Source: JADLGF01 sp020849415
GTDB taxonomy: Bacteria > Chloroflexota > Chloroflexia > Thermomicrobiales > UBA6265
Assembly (NCBI GenBank): GCA_033812595.1
Contig: JAPXTJ010000133.1
Location: 1 to 8,756, forward strand
Direction: 5' to 3'
Length of the DNA: 8,756 nucleotides
In this document: piece by piece, positions 1 to 6,966 of the stretch
Numbering within the stretch: the stretch's first letter is position 1
Layout: each line of letters begins with the position of its first letter
Position numbers and translations under genes: made by a program
The notes under the pieces: generated by a model
The model's input: only the letters and a program-made list of their open reading frames with translations
Databases searched by the model: none
What the model was told of the DNA's origin: nothing

Positions 1-2
1 CG

Positions 3-113
3 CAGCACCCCTACACGCAGGCGCTGATCAGCACGATTCCGGTGCCCGATCCCGACCGCGAAGAAACACCGATTCCGATCAAGGGCGGCGTGCCGAGCGA
101 TCAGCGCGTTTGA
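3..113 (+). CDS. Peptide ABC transporter ATP-binding protein (OppF/DppF-like), 3' end only
   Basis: Only the last 36 codons lie in the window, read in the frame beginning at base 3 and ending at the TGA at 111-113. The peptide opens with QHPYTQALISTIPVPDP, which matches the HPYT-x-AL-x-S-x-IP-x-PDP signature of the oligo_HPY tail of oligopeptide/dipeptide transporter ATPases (OppD, OppF, DppD, DppF). The ATPase core is upstream of the window. In the family this tail continues through a conserved G-x-VPS to a proline- and cysteine-rich stretch (NPPxGCRFHxRCP). Here it reads IPIKGGVPS, then four unrelated residues (DQRV) and a stop, so the cysteine-rich end is missing. Family membership is seen directly. 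The reading that the gene is cut by a rearrangement at about base 98 is inference. It would have powered uptake of peptides or similar small solutes at the inner membrane. Confidence 0.8.
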   Translation, partial: QHPYTQALISTIPVPDPDREETPIPIKGGVPSDQRV

Positions 114-117
114 CGGC
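96..117. other. Probable rearrangement junction between ABC ATPase and amidohydrolase
   Basis: Homology to the ABC transporter tail ends at about base 98 (after GGVPS), in the frame of base 3. Homology to the middle of an amidohydrolase begins at about base 100-112 in the frame of base 1, where the codons before the GTG at 118 already read ISAFDG-VDEIRK, as in complete family members. Each gene therefore lacks its adjoining end: about 30 residues of the ATPase and the N-terminal half of the amidohydrolase. No inverted repeat or transposase remnant is visible at the join. A genomic deletion and a false assembly join both fit. Confidence 0.55.
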
Positions 118-834
118 GTGGACGAGATTCGCAAGGGTGCGCGCCAGAATCTCTACGACGGCGCCGACCTGATCAAGATTTTCGTGACCGGTGGCGTTTC
201 CAGCACCCGCGGCGGCGGATTGCTCAAGGCGAGCTACAGCCGCGAGGAAGTGCGGGCGGCGGTCGAGGAAGCCGAGCGCGGTGGCACGTATGTCTCAGCG
301 CACGCTATTGGCGGTCCCGGCGTTCGCCTCGCGGTCGAAGAGGGTGTCCGCACCATCGAGCACGCCACCATGGCCACCGATGACGACATCGCGCTCTTCG
401 AAGATGTGAAGCCGTGGGTGGTGCTCACGCAGTCGATCATGATGCACCCCACCGGTATCGAGCAGGGTGACGCCGACAACCCGATCATCATGCAGAAGCT
501 CTTCGCGGCCCGGGAAGTGGCGGCGGAACGGCTGACCGCGATCGTCAAATCGAACACCAAGCTTTCGATCGGCACCGATTCGATGCACGGGCTCTTCCCG
601 TTCGAAATGCAGACCCTGGTGCGCTGGGGCATGTCGAACGTCAACGCCCTCAAGGCGGGGACGATCCGGGCGGCCGAGGTTTGCCAGGTCGAAGGGAAGA
701 CCGGTTCGCTCGAAGTTGGCAAGGCGGCCGATCTCATCACCCTCGCCGGCAATCCGATCGAGAACATCGATCACGTCGAATCGGCGCGTTTGATCATCAA
801 GAATGGGGTCCGGCAGGACAAGCTCGACGCCTGA
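118..834 (+). CDS. Amidohydrolase family protein, N-terminally truncated
   Basis: This is the C-terminal 238 residues of a metal-dependent amidohydrolase (PF01979, imidazolonepropionase/prolidase-like group, normally about 400 residues). Visible active-site positions are the lysine in DLIKI (residue 20, where many members have a metal-bridging carboxylated Lys), His62 in SAHA, His82 in IEHAT and Asp153 in IGTDSM. The C-terminal composite-sheet segment GKAADLI-x-LAGNPIENI is also typical. The opening PG-x-ID-x-H-x-H metal-binding segment is absent. The frame is open back to base 31, but GTG 118 is the first possible start and has no good Shine-Dalgarno sequence. Conserved family sequence continues upstream of it (DG before VDEIRK), so this start is probably not native. 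Without the HxH pair the product should be inactive, and the gene is most likely a pseudogene left by a deletion. The family hydrolyses amide or cyclic amide bonds, including X-Pro dipeptides and hydantoin-like rings. Confidence 0.75.
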   Translation: MDEIRKGARQNLYDGADLIKIFVTGGVSSTRGGGLLKASYSREEVRAAVEEAERGGTYVSAHAIGGPGVRLAVEEGVRTIEHATMATDDDIALFEDVKPWVVLTQSIMMHPTGIEQGDADNPIIMQKLFAAREVAAERLTAIVKSNTKLSIGTDSMHGLFPFEMQTLVRWGMSNVNALKAGTIRAAEVCQVEGKTGSLEVGKAADLITLAGNPIENIDHVESARLIIKNGVRQDKLDA

Positions 835-847
835 GATGTTGTTTTCC

Positions 848-871
848 GGCCGATCCACCCGCGAATCGGCC
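848..871 (+). promoter_or_regulatory. GC-rich hairpin in the only sizeable intergenic gap
   Basis: GGCCGAT at 848-854 is the exact inverse complement of ATCGGCC at 865-871, with a 10-base loop. It lies between the truncated amidohydrolase and the first M28 gene and ends 8 bases before the AGGA ribosome-binding site. Only three T residues follow shortly after (874-876), so it is weak as an intrinsic terminator. It could be a leaky terminator, an mRNA-stabilising stem or chance. Confidence 0.35.
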
Positions 872-879
872 AGTTTGAA

Positions 880-883
880 AGGA
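880..883 (+). promoter_or_regulatory. Ribosome-binding site fixing the GTG start of M28 homologue A
   Basis: AGGA at 880-883 lies 8 bases before GTG 892. The nearby ATG at 887 is followed two codons later by a stop (ATG CAG TGA), so it cannot start the gene, and GTG 892 is the supported start. Confidence 0.6.
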
Positions 884-891
884 ACGATGCA

Positions 892-2664
892 GTGACGGTT
901 CAGGATCTGGAACAGAGCGTACTCGCTGCCGTCAACGCCGATGAGGCGTGGCAGACCGTTGTCGATTTGAGCGATACGGTCCGCCTCTCCGGCAACGACG
1001 ATGAAGCCAAAGCGATCAAATACCTGACCAGCAAGCTCGATAGCTACGGGGTTGATTACACGCTCCACACGCCGGAGCTCTTCGTCAGCTGGCCGATGGG
1101 TTCGACGCTGCGCGTGCTCGGTGAGAACGGCTACTCGATCCAGGCCAAATCACCGGCGATGTCGATCTCGACCAACGGCGAAGAGGTCGAGGGCGAACTG
1201 CTCTACGTGGAAAGCACCTACGCCGGCGCGGCGATCTCGCTCTTCCAGGCCTTCGATTTCGGCGACGCGGATTTCACCGGCAAGGTCGTGATGACCGAAG
1301 GCATGCCGATGCCAGGCAAAGTCAACGCGATCATGGCGCGCGGCGCGGCGGCGGCAATCTTCATCGGCCCCGGCACCCGCATTCACGAGGGCGTCTGCAC
1401 CTCGATCTGGGGTTCGCCCGATTTCGATTCGATGCACCGCCAGCCTGCGATCCCGATCCTGGCGCTGAACAATCCCGAAGGCAAGCAGCTGGCTGAACTG
1501 GCGAAGAAGGAAACCGTTCGTGTCGCCTTCTCGACCAAGCTCGACACCCAGTGGCGCAAGATTCCGGTGCTCGTCGCCGAGATCAAGGGAACGGCCGCTC
1601 CCGATGAATGGTTGTTGCTGCACGGCCACCTCGATGGCTGGCACATCGGCGTCGGCGACAACCTGACCGGTGACGCCACCATCCTCGAAGTCGCCCGCGT
1701 GCTCAAGCAGCACGAAGGTGACCTGAAGCGTTCGATCCGCTTCGCCTGGTGGAGCGGTCACAGCCACGGCCGGTATGCCGGCTCGACCTGGTTCGCCGAT
1801 GAATTCGCGATCGACATCGCCGAGAACTGCATCGCCCAGGTCGATTGCGATTCGCCCGGCTGCCGGTGGACCTCGGTCTTCACTGATGTCATGTTCACCG
1901 AAGAGGCGGGCGGACTCGTCGCCGGCGCGATTGAGGATGTCACCGGTGAGCCGACAAGCTGGGCGCGCCCGCTGCGGGCCGGCGACTATTCCTTCAACAA
2001 CCTCGGCGTCACCGGTTACCTGATGCTCTCAAGCACCATGCCCGAGGAACTCCGGAAAGAGAAGAATTACTACGCGGTCGGCGGCTGCGGCGGCAACATC
2101 GCCTGGCACACCGAGGACGACATCCTCGAAATCGGCGACAAGGACAACCTGCACCGCGACGTCAAGGTGTACGCCGCCGCCGTACTGCGCGCGCTCAACG
2201 CGACCGTGCCGCCGTTCGATTTTCGGCTGACGCTCGATTCCTTCGAGAAGACGCTGGCCGACTATCAGGCGAGCGCGGGCGATGCCTTCGATCTCTCGGC
2301 GGCCTCGACCGATATCGCGGCGCTGCGCGCGGAACTCGATGGCTTCTACGCCTCGGTCGAGGCGCTCGTCGGCGCCGATCCCGGTTCGGCGGAAGCCATG
2401 CGCGCATCGACGATCCAGCGCCAGCTGGCCCGCCTGCTCGTCTCGGTCAATTACTCGCGCCAGGGTCGCTTCTGGCAGGACCCGGCCGAGACGGTGCACC
2501 CGCTGCCCGATCTCTACGCTGTCAAGCGCTTCGCCGCCGCCGAGCGCGGCTCGCACGAGTGGCACGCCGGTTTGACCAGCTTGCAACGCGGCCTCAACCG
2601 CCTCCGCTGGAACCTGCGCCAGGCGACGAAGATCGCCGCTGGCGATTGCGGCGTGATCGACTAG
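892..2664 (+). CDS. M28-family (glutamate carboxypeptidase II-like) metallopeptidase homologue A with altered active site
   Basis: A 590-residue protein with the layout of M28B peptidases. Residues 1-90 are the N-terminal strand region (RLSGNDDE, then FVSWP, matching the LAGTEQN and LLSYP segments of glutamate carboxypeptidase II). About 95-215 is an inserted PA-type domain, about 225-435 the M28 zinc domain, and about 440-585 a helical tail opening PPFDFR, like the TFR-type dimerisation domain. Metal positions seen are His246 (HGHLDGW), Asp256 (GDN), Asp320 (DCDSPG) and His406 (WHTEDD). The usual Glu-Glu pair (catalytic base plus zinc ligand) is replaced: the motif after RFAWW reads SGHSHGRYAGS (288-298), placing His290 and Ser291 there. 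No signal peptide or membrane segment is visible, so a cytoplasmic location is likely. It starts the tight operon and is closely related to the gene at 3751. The fold is secure. Peptidase activity is uncertain, and an amidohydrolase-type or non-hydrolytic role is possible. Confidence 0.88.
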   Translation: MTVQDLEQSVLAAVNADEAWQTVVDLSDTVRLSGNDDEAKAIKYLTSKLDSYGVDYTLHTPELFVSWPMGSTLRVLGENGYSIQAKSPAMSISTNGEEVEGELLYVESTYAGAAISLFQAFDFGDADFTGKVVMTEGMPMPGKVNAIMARGAAAAIFIGPGTRIHEGVCTSIWGSPDFDSMHRQPAIPILALNNPEGKQLAELAKKETVRVAFSTKLDTQWRKIPVLVAEIKGTAAPDEWLLLHGHLDGWHIGVGDNLTGDATILEVARVLKQHEGDLKRSIRFAWWSGHSHGRYAGSTWFADEFAIDIAENCIAQVDCDSPGCRWTSVFTDVMFTEEAGGLVAGAIEDVTGEPTSWARPLRAGDYSFNNLGVTGYLMLSSTMPEELRKEKNYYAVGGCGGNIAWHTEDDILEIGDKDNLHRDVKVYAAAVLRALNATVPPFDFRLTLDSFEKTLADYQASAGDAFDLSAASTDIAALRAELDGFYASVEALVGADPGSAEAMRASTIQRQLARLLVSVNYSRQGRFWQDPAETVHPLPDLYAVKRFAAAERGSHEWHAGLTSLQRGLNRLRWNLRQATKIAAGDCGVID

Positions 2665-2670
2665 GGGAGG
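2664..2670 (+). promoter_or_regulatory. Strong Shine-Dalgarno sequence selecting a TTG start
   Basis: GGGGAGG overlaps the last base of the preceding TAG stop (2662-2664) and ends 6 bases before TTG 2677. It supports the TTG rather than the in-frame ATG pair at 2701-2706, which has no comparable site. Confidence 0.65.
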
Positions 2671-2676
2671 GACGTT

Positions 2677-3741
2677 TTGTCTGCAACCTCGACCGCCAAG
2701 ATGATGGCGGCGGTGATTCACGAGCATGGCGGACCGGAGATTATCCGCTACGAACCCTTCGCGAAACCGCAGGCGAGGCCGGGCGAGGTGTTGCTGCGCG
2801 TGCGCGCCACCTCGCTCAACCGGCTCGATCTCTGGGCACGGAGCGGCCCGCCAGTCAAGATCTTCCCCTGGAACGATCATGAGTTCCCGATCATCAGCGG
2901 CAGCGATTGCGCCGGCGAAGTGGCGGAAGTCGGCGAGGGCGTTTCGAACGTGGAAGTCGGCGATCGGGTCGTTTTCTACCCGTCGCTCTATTGCGGCGCT
3001 TGCGACTACTGCCTGGCTGGCGAGCAGACGATGTGCCTGCATTACCAGATTTTCGGTGAGCAGACGCACGGAGCCATGGCCGAATACGCAGCGGTCCCGG
3101 CCACGCAGTTGATCAAGCTGGCCGATCACGTTTCGTTCGAATCGGCCGCCTCCATGCCGGTCGCCTACACGACCGCGTGGCGGATGATCGGCACCTGCGG
3201 CGAGATTCAGGCCGGCGATTCGGTGCTGGTGCTTGGCGTCGGCGGGGGAGTCGGTTCGGCCGCGCTGACCCTCGCGCGTCACGCCGGAGCGACCGTTTTC
3301 GTCACCGCCGGCACCGAGGAAAAGCGTCAAAAGGCGCTCGAACTCGGCGCCACGGCCGCCTTCGATCACAACACCGGCCCGTTCTCGCCGTGGGTGATGG
3401 AGCAGACGAACGGCCACGGCGTCGATATCGTCGTCGATCCCCTCGGCGCCACCTGGCAGGAGAGCATTCGCTCACTGGCTCGCAACGGTCGGCTCGTCGT
3501 CTGCGGCGCCACCGCCGGCAACAAACCGGAGTTCGACATTCGCGAACTCTACCAGCGCCATCGCCGCGTCTACGGCGCGCCGATGGGGAACTGGAGCGAT
3601 TTCACCACAGTCATCGGTCTGCTCAACAGCGGCCGGATCACGCCGGTGATCGACAGCGTTTTCCCGCTTTCTGACATCGCCGACGCGCATCGGCGCGCGG
3701 AATCTCGTCAATCGTTTGGCAAGGTCGTCGTTACCCCGTAG
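2677..3741 (+). CDS. Zinc-binding dehydrogenase (medium-chain dehydrogenase/reductase, quinone oxidoreductase-like)
   Basis: A 354-residue NAD(P)H-dependent oxidoreductase of the medium-chain superfamily: an N-terminal GroES-like domain (about 8-150) and a Rossmann domain (about 155-300) with dinucleotide motif LGVGGGVGS at 186-194. Cys106, Cys109, Cys112 and Cys120 form the structural zinc lobe of alcohol dehydrogenases. The catalytic zinc site is missing: the usual first Cys is Asn48 (SLNRLD), the GHE motif is GSD (75-77), and no Cys lies near the usual third position (PVAYTTAW). This combination resembles quinone oxidoreductase/enoyl reductase-type members, which reduce conjugated carbonyls without zinc catalysis. 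The substrate cannot be read from the sequence. It sits 12 bases after M28 homologue A and 9 bases before homologue B, so it is almost certainly co-transcribed with them and may reduce or oxidise a product of the same pathway. The TTG start is chosen from the adjacent strong ribosome-binding site. Confidence 0.87.
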   Translation: MSATSTAKMMAAVIHEHGGPEIIRYEPFAKPQARPGEVLLRVRATSLNRLDLWARSGPPVKIFPWNDHEFPIISGSDCAGEVAEVGEGVSNVEVGDRVVFYPSLYCGACDYCLAGEQTMCLHYQIFGEQTHGAMAEYAAVPATQLIKLADHVSFESAASMPVAYTTAWRMIGTCGEIQAGDSVLVLGVGGGVGSAALTLARHAGATVFVTAGTEEKRQKALELGATAAFDHNTGPFSPWVMEQTNGHGVDIVVDPLGATWQESIRSLARNGRLVVCGATAGNKPEFDIRELYQRHRRVYGAPMGNWSDFTTVIGLLNSGRITPVIDSVFPLSDIADAHRRAESRQSFGKVVVTP

Positions 3742-3744
3742 GAG
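3741..3744 (+). promoter_or_regulatory. Ribosome-binding site for the GTG start of M28 homologue B
   Basis: GGAG at 3741-3744 overlaps the preceding TAG stop (3739-3741) and lies 6 bases before GTG 3751, indicating translational coupling with the oxidoreductase gene. Confidence 0.6.
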
Positions 3745-3750
3745 TATTTC

Positions 3751-5541
3751 GTGAGCAATTCAACCGCACCGTTCACCGGCTGGTCGCAGCCGGACCTCGA
3801 AAAGTCGATCCTCGATCAGATCAACACCGATGTCGCCTGGCCGGTCGTCGAGCAGTTCTCGAAGATCGTCCGCCTCTCCGGTTCGGATGAGGAGAAGAAG
3901 GCGCTCAAGATTCTGACCGATCATCTCGCCGGCTGGGGCATCGACTACACCGTTCACGAGCCGGAGTGCTTAATCTCCTGGCCGATCGCGGCGACGCTCC
4001 GCACCACCGGCGCCAACGGCAAGAGCTTCCACGCCAAGACGACCGCGATGTCGAAGAACACCGCCGGCGTCGAACTCGAAGCGGAACTTGTCTACGCCCC
4101 GCCCCGAATCCCCGAGAACACCACCGACGACTGGAGCTTCGGCCTCGATTTCACCGGGCTCGATGTCGCGGGCAAGGTCGTCATCGCGGACGGCATGTCG
4201 GCGCCGGGCCGCGTGATCGACATCATGAAAGCGGGAGCGATCGCAGGCATCTTTGTCAATCCGGGCGAGGCGATTCACGAGAGCATCGTCACCACCATCT
4301 GGGGCACACCAGATCTCGATTCGACCGATCGCCAGCCCGATCTGCCGGTGCTCGGCGTCAACCGCCGCGACGGTGACGAACTGATCGCGCTGGCGAAGGC
4401 CGGCGGCGCGACCGTCGCCTTCTCGACCACGGTCGACACCCGCTGGCGGACGATTCCGATCCTCGAAGCGGTCATCCCCGGCGCCACGGTGCCGGACGAA
4501 TTCGTGCTCCTGCACGGTCACCTCGATTCGTGGCATGAAGGGGTGGGAGACAACGCCACCGGCGATGCCACCATGCTCGAACTCGCCCGGGTTTTCCAGG
4601 CGAACCGCGACAAGCTCGCCCGCACCGTGAAAATCGCCTGGTGGAGCGGTCACAGCCACGGCCGCTACGCCGGCTCGACCTGGTATTCCGATGCCTTTGG
4701 CATCGATCTGGCCAGGGGCTGCGTGGCGCAGGTGAACTGCGATTCGCCGGGCTGCCGCTGGGCCAATACCTACAACGAACTGACCGCCATGACCGAAACC
4801 TGGCCGTTCATCGACGCCGCCATCCGCGAAACGACCGGCATCACCCCGGCGCCGGAGCGGGCGGTGCGCGCCGGTGACTACTCCTTCAACCAGATCGGCA
4901 TCTCCAGCTTCTACATGCTCTCCTCGACGATGTCGCAGGAACTCCGAGACGAGAAGGGCTACTACGGGGTCGGCGGTTGCGGCGCCAACATCCAGTGGCA
5001 CACCGAAGACGACCTGATGCACGTCGCCGATCGTGACATCCTGCTGCGCGACCTCAAGATGTACGCCGCCTCACTGTTGCGGGTGATCAACGCCGGCGCG
5101 CTGCCGTTCGACTTCCGCCAGACCACCGCGGAGTTCAAGTCGACCCTCGACAAGTACCAGGCGGCCGCCGGCGACAAGTTCGACTTCGCGCCGGCGAACG
5201 CCGCGGTTGCGGAGCTCGATGCGGCGCTGAACGCTTTCTACGCGAACGCGCCGGTGAATGAGGCCCCGGCGTCGCCCGCTGCTCGCGCCTTCAACAAGGC
5301 GCAGCGGACCCTCGCCCGGCAACTCGTGCAGGTGAACTACAGCCGCGAGCTGCCGTTCCACCACGATCCCGCGATGGACATTCCGGCGCTTCCGGACCTC
5401 GCGCCGGCCCTGACCTTGCCGCGGGTGAAGGACGACGTGCACACGCTCGGCGTCACCCGCGCGTCGCTGCTGCGCGGCCAGAATCGGCTCATCTGGGCGA
5501 TCGAGCAGGCGCGGGAAGCGGTCGAGGCGGCGCGCGCGTAG
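3751..5541 (+). CDS. M28-family (glutamate carboxypeptidase II-like) metallopeptidase homologue B with altered active site
   Basis: A 596-residue paralogue of the protein at 892, with the same domain order: N-terminal region 1-100 (RLSGSDEEKK, LISWP), PA-type insert about 105-225, M28 zinc domain about 235-450, and helical C-terminal domain about 450-590 opening LPFDFR. Metal positions are His257 (HGHLDSW), Asp267 (GDN), Asp331 (NCDSPG) and His417 (WHTEDD). As in the first copy, the Glu-Glu pair is replaced within SGHSHGRYAGS (299-309; His301, Ser302, His303). The PA-type insert and the C-terminal tail differ most between the copies, while the metal-site segments are nearly identical, with a 31-base exact DNA match between 1742-1772 and 4634-4664. 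This suggests a shared reaction on different substrates or a paired (hetero-oligomeric) enzyme; both are inference. No signal peptide or transmembrane segment is seen. The gene ends 12 bases before the first racemase-family gene. Confidence 0.88.
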   Translation: MSNSTAPFTGWSQPDLEKSILDQINTDVAWPVVEQFSKIVRLSGSDEEKKALKILTDHLAGWGIDYTVHEPECLISWPIAATLRTTGANGKSFHAKTTAMSKNTAGVELEAELVYAPPRIPENTTDDWSFGLDFTGLDVAGKVVIADGMSAPGRVIDIMKAGAIAGIFVNPGEAIHESIVTTIWGTPDLDSTDRQPDLPVLGVNRRDGDELIALAKAGGATVAFSTTVDTRWRTIPILEAVIPGATVPDEFVLLHGHLDSWHEGVGDNATGDATMLELARVFQANRDKLARTVKIAWWSGHSHGRYAGSTWYSDAFGIDLARGCVAQVNCDSPGCRWANTYNELTAMTETWPFIDAAIRETTGITPAPERAVRAGDYSFNQIGISSFYMLSSTMSQELRDEKGYYGVGGCGANIQWHTEDDLMHVADRDILLRDLKMYAASLLRVINAGALPFDFRQTTAEFKSTLDKYQAAAGDKFDFAPANAAVAELDAALNAFYANAPVNEAPASPAARAFNKAQRTLARQLVQVNYSRELPFHHDPAMDIPALPDLAPALTLPRVKDDVHTLGVTRASLLRGQNRLIWAIEQAREAVEAARA

Positions 5542-5553
5542 GGGAGAACCGTC

Positions 5554-6249
5554 ATGCGTCTTTGTTACATGGGTCCGGCTGGACGCCAGGAGAAACTCCA
5601 GGCGTTCCTGAGCCCGGGCGTGGAACTCGAAACCCGATCCGACTACGGCGGACCCGAGAGCATCGAATCGATGTGGGAGGAGTACCTCTCTGTTCCGGGC
5701 ACGATGGACCTGGCGGTGCGTCTCGAACGAGAGGGGTTCGACGCCATCATCCCGGGTTGCTTCGGCGATCCGGGACTCGACGGCATTCGCGAGATCGTCA
5801 ACATCCCGGTCGTTGGCCCGGGTCAGGCCGGGATGACCGTAGCCGCCATGCTCGGCCACAAGTTCTCGATCGTGACCGTGCTCGAAAACATCGTACGGCC
5901 ACTCGAAAACCTGGCGTTGCTGAACGGGCTGTCGTCGAAGCTGGCGTCGGTCCGGCAGATCGGCATCCCGGTGCTCGAACTCAACAACGATCCCGATTTC
6001 ACCTTCAACCGGGCGATCGAGGTCTGCCGGGAGACGATCGAAAAGGATCGCGCCGATGTGCTCGTCATGGGCTGCGGCACGCTCTCGTTCCGGTCGGAGG
6101 AACTCGCCGCCGAACTCGGCGTGCCGGTGGTGAATCCCCTCCGCGCCGCGCTGCGGATGGCCGAGCTCTACGTTTCGTCCGGAATCAGCCACAGCAAGCG
6201 GTCGTACCCGACCCCGCGCAAGATCGCCGAAGGGCTGGCGGCGGTTTAG
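5554..6249 (+). CDS. Asp/Glu/hydantoin racemase family protein, copy 1
   Basis: A 231-residue protein of the Asp/Glu/hydantoin racemase superfamily, whose members invert a stereocentre by a two-cysteine, cofactor-free acid-base mechanism; relatives include hydantoin racemase, maleate isomerase and arylmalonate decarboxylase. The two catalytic cysteines are visible: Cys69 in PGCFGDPGLDG, close to the CFGDPGL motif of hydantoin racemases, and Cys174 in MGCGTLSF. The usual N-terminal NPN-type motif is replaced by YMGPAG, and the second Cys motif is GCGTLSF rather than the GCAGM of hydantoin racemases, so the substrate may differ. Relative to copies 2 and 3 it has its own sequence just after the first half-site (GPGQAGM, TVLENIVRPL) and an extra Cys158. 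The ATG at 5554 follows GGGGAG (5541-5546) that overlaps the stop of M28 homologue B, indicating coupled translation. Cytoplasmic. The family is secure and the exact substrate unknown. Confidence 0.87.
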   Translation: MRLCYMGPAGRQEKLQAFLSPGVELETRSDYGGPESIESMWEEYLSVPGTMDLAVRLEREGFDAIIPGCFGDPGLDGIREIVNIPVVGPGQAGMTVAAMLGHKFSIVTVLENIVRPLENLALLNGLSSKLASVRQIGIPVLELNNDPDFTFNRAIEVCRETIEKDRADVLVMGCGTLSFRSEELAAELGVPVVNPLRAALRMAELYVSSGISHSKRSYPTPRKIAEGLAAV

Positions 6250-6273
6250 CCGCCGCCCGGAAGGAGCGAACCG

Positions 6274-6966
6274 ATGCGAATCTGCTACATGGGGCCGGCC
6301 GGCCGCACCGAAGCGCTGCAAACGTTTCTCAGCCCCGGCGTGACCCTCGAAACGCGCACCAGCGACGGACCCGCCAGCATCGAATCGATGTGGGAAGAGT
6401 TTCTTTCGGTGCCGCCGTTGATGGAACTAGCCGTCCAGCTGGAACGGGAGGGGTTCGACGCGCTGATTCCAGGCTGCTTCGGCGATCCCGGCCTTGATGG
6501 GCTGCGGGAGATCGTCAGCATCCCGGTTATCGGCGTCGGCGCCTCCGGCATGTACACCGCCGCAACACTCGGCCACCGCTTCGGGATCATCTCTCCGCTC
6601 GATGCCGATATCGGTCCGATGGAAAACCTGGTCCGTCACTATGGGCTGGAGCAGAAGCTGGCCTCGACGCGCGGGTTGAACATCCCGGTGCTGGAACTCA
6701 ATTCTGACCGCGACGCGACCTTCAACCGGGCCGTCGAAGTGGGCCGGGTGATGATCGAGGAAGACCGCGCGGATGTGCTGGTGACCGGCTGCGGGACACT
6801 GTCGTTCCGGGCGTCCGAGTTGCAAGAGGCGCTCGGCGTGCCAGTGGTCAATCCGCTGCGATCGGCGTTGCTGCTAGCGGAACTGACGGTGTCATCCGGC
6901 CTCAGCCACAGCAAACGGTCGTACCCGACGCCGCGCAAGATCGCCGAAGGCCTCGCGGCCGTTTAG
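6274..6966 (+). CDS. Asp/Glu/hydantoin racemase family protein, copy 2
   Basis: A 230-residue paralogue of copy 1, one residue shorter near position 30. The catalytic pair is Cys68 (PGCFGDPGLDG) and Cys173 (TGCGTLSF). The region between about 88 and 135 reads GVGASGMYTAA, then ISPLDADIGPMENLVRHYGL, clearly different from copy 1 and partly shared with copy 3. In the superfamily, residues here and around the cysteines shape the substrate pocket, so a different substrate is plausible (inference). The ATG at 6274 is preceded by AAGGAG (6261-6266) with a 7-base spacer. The 24-base gap from copy 1 has no terminator, so it belongs to the same transcript. It may alternatively be an isomerase or decarboxylase, since the two-cysteine fold supports several reactions. 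Confidence 0.86.
   Translation: MRICYMGPAGRTEALQTFLSPGVTLETRTSDGPASIESMWEEFLSVPPLMELAVQLEREGFDALIPGCFGDPGLDGLREIVSIPVIGVGASGMYTAATLGHRFGIISPLDADIGPMENLVRHYGLEQKLASTRGLNIPVLELNSDRDATFNRAVEVGRVMIEEDRADVLVTGCGTLSFRASELQEALGVPVVNPLRSALLLAELTVSSGLSHSKRSYPTPRKIAEGLAAV

Noticed and set aside
848..876. Intrinsic terminator ending an upstream operon
   Set aside because: The stem is followed by only three T residues, with no U-rich tract, so termination is not supported beyond a weak possibility.
2029..3417. A 462-codon open frame on the minus strand across M28 homologue A and the oxidoreductase
   Set aside because: It lies antisense to two well-identified genes, has a low-complexity Arg/His/Gly/Ala-rich translation with no family motif, and reflects the high GC of third codon positions.
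2677..3741. Annotation as a canonical zinc alcohol dehydrogenase
   Set aside because: The structural cysteines are present, but the catalytic Cys and GHE motif are missing, so only a broader medium-chain reductase call is supported.
1742..4664. A 31-base exact repeat (1742-1772 and 4634-4664) as a recombination or attachment site
   Set aside because: The match falls exactly on the conserved active-site segment shared by the two M28 paralogues and is explained by common descent under constraint.
3970..5022. A 350-codon open frame on the minus strand inside M28 homologue B
   Set aside because: It is fully contained in a gene with conserved domains on the plus strand, and similar antisense frames occur inside the other genes here, as expected of GC-rich DNA.
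5071..6321. A 416-codon open frame on the minus strand across the end of M28 homologue B and racemase copy 1
   Set aside because: It is antisense to recognised coding sequence, its translation is Arg/His-rich and unlike any family, and it crosses a gene boundary with no matching start signal.
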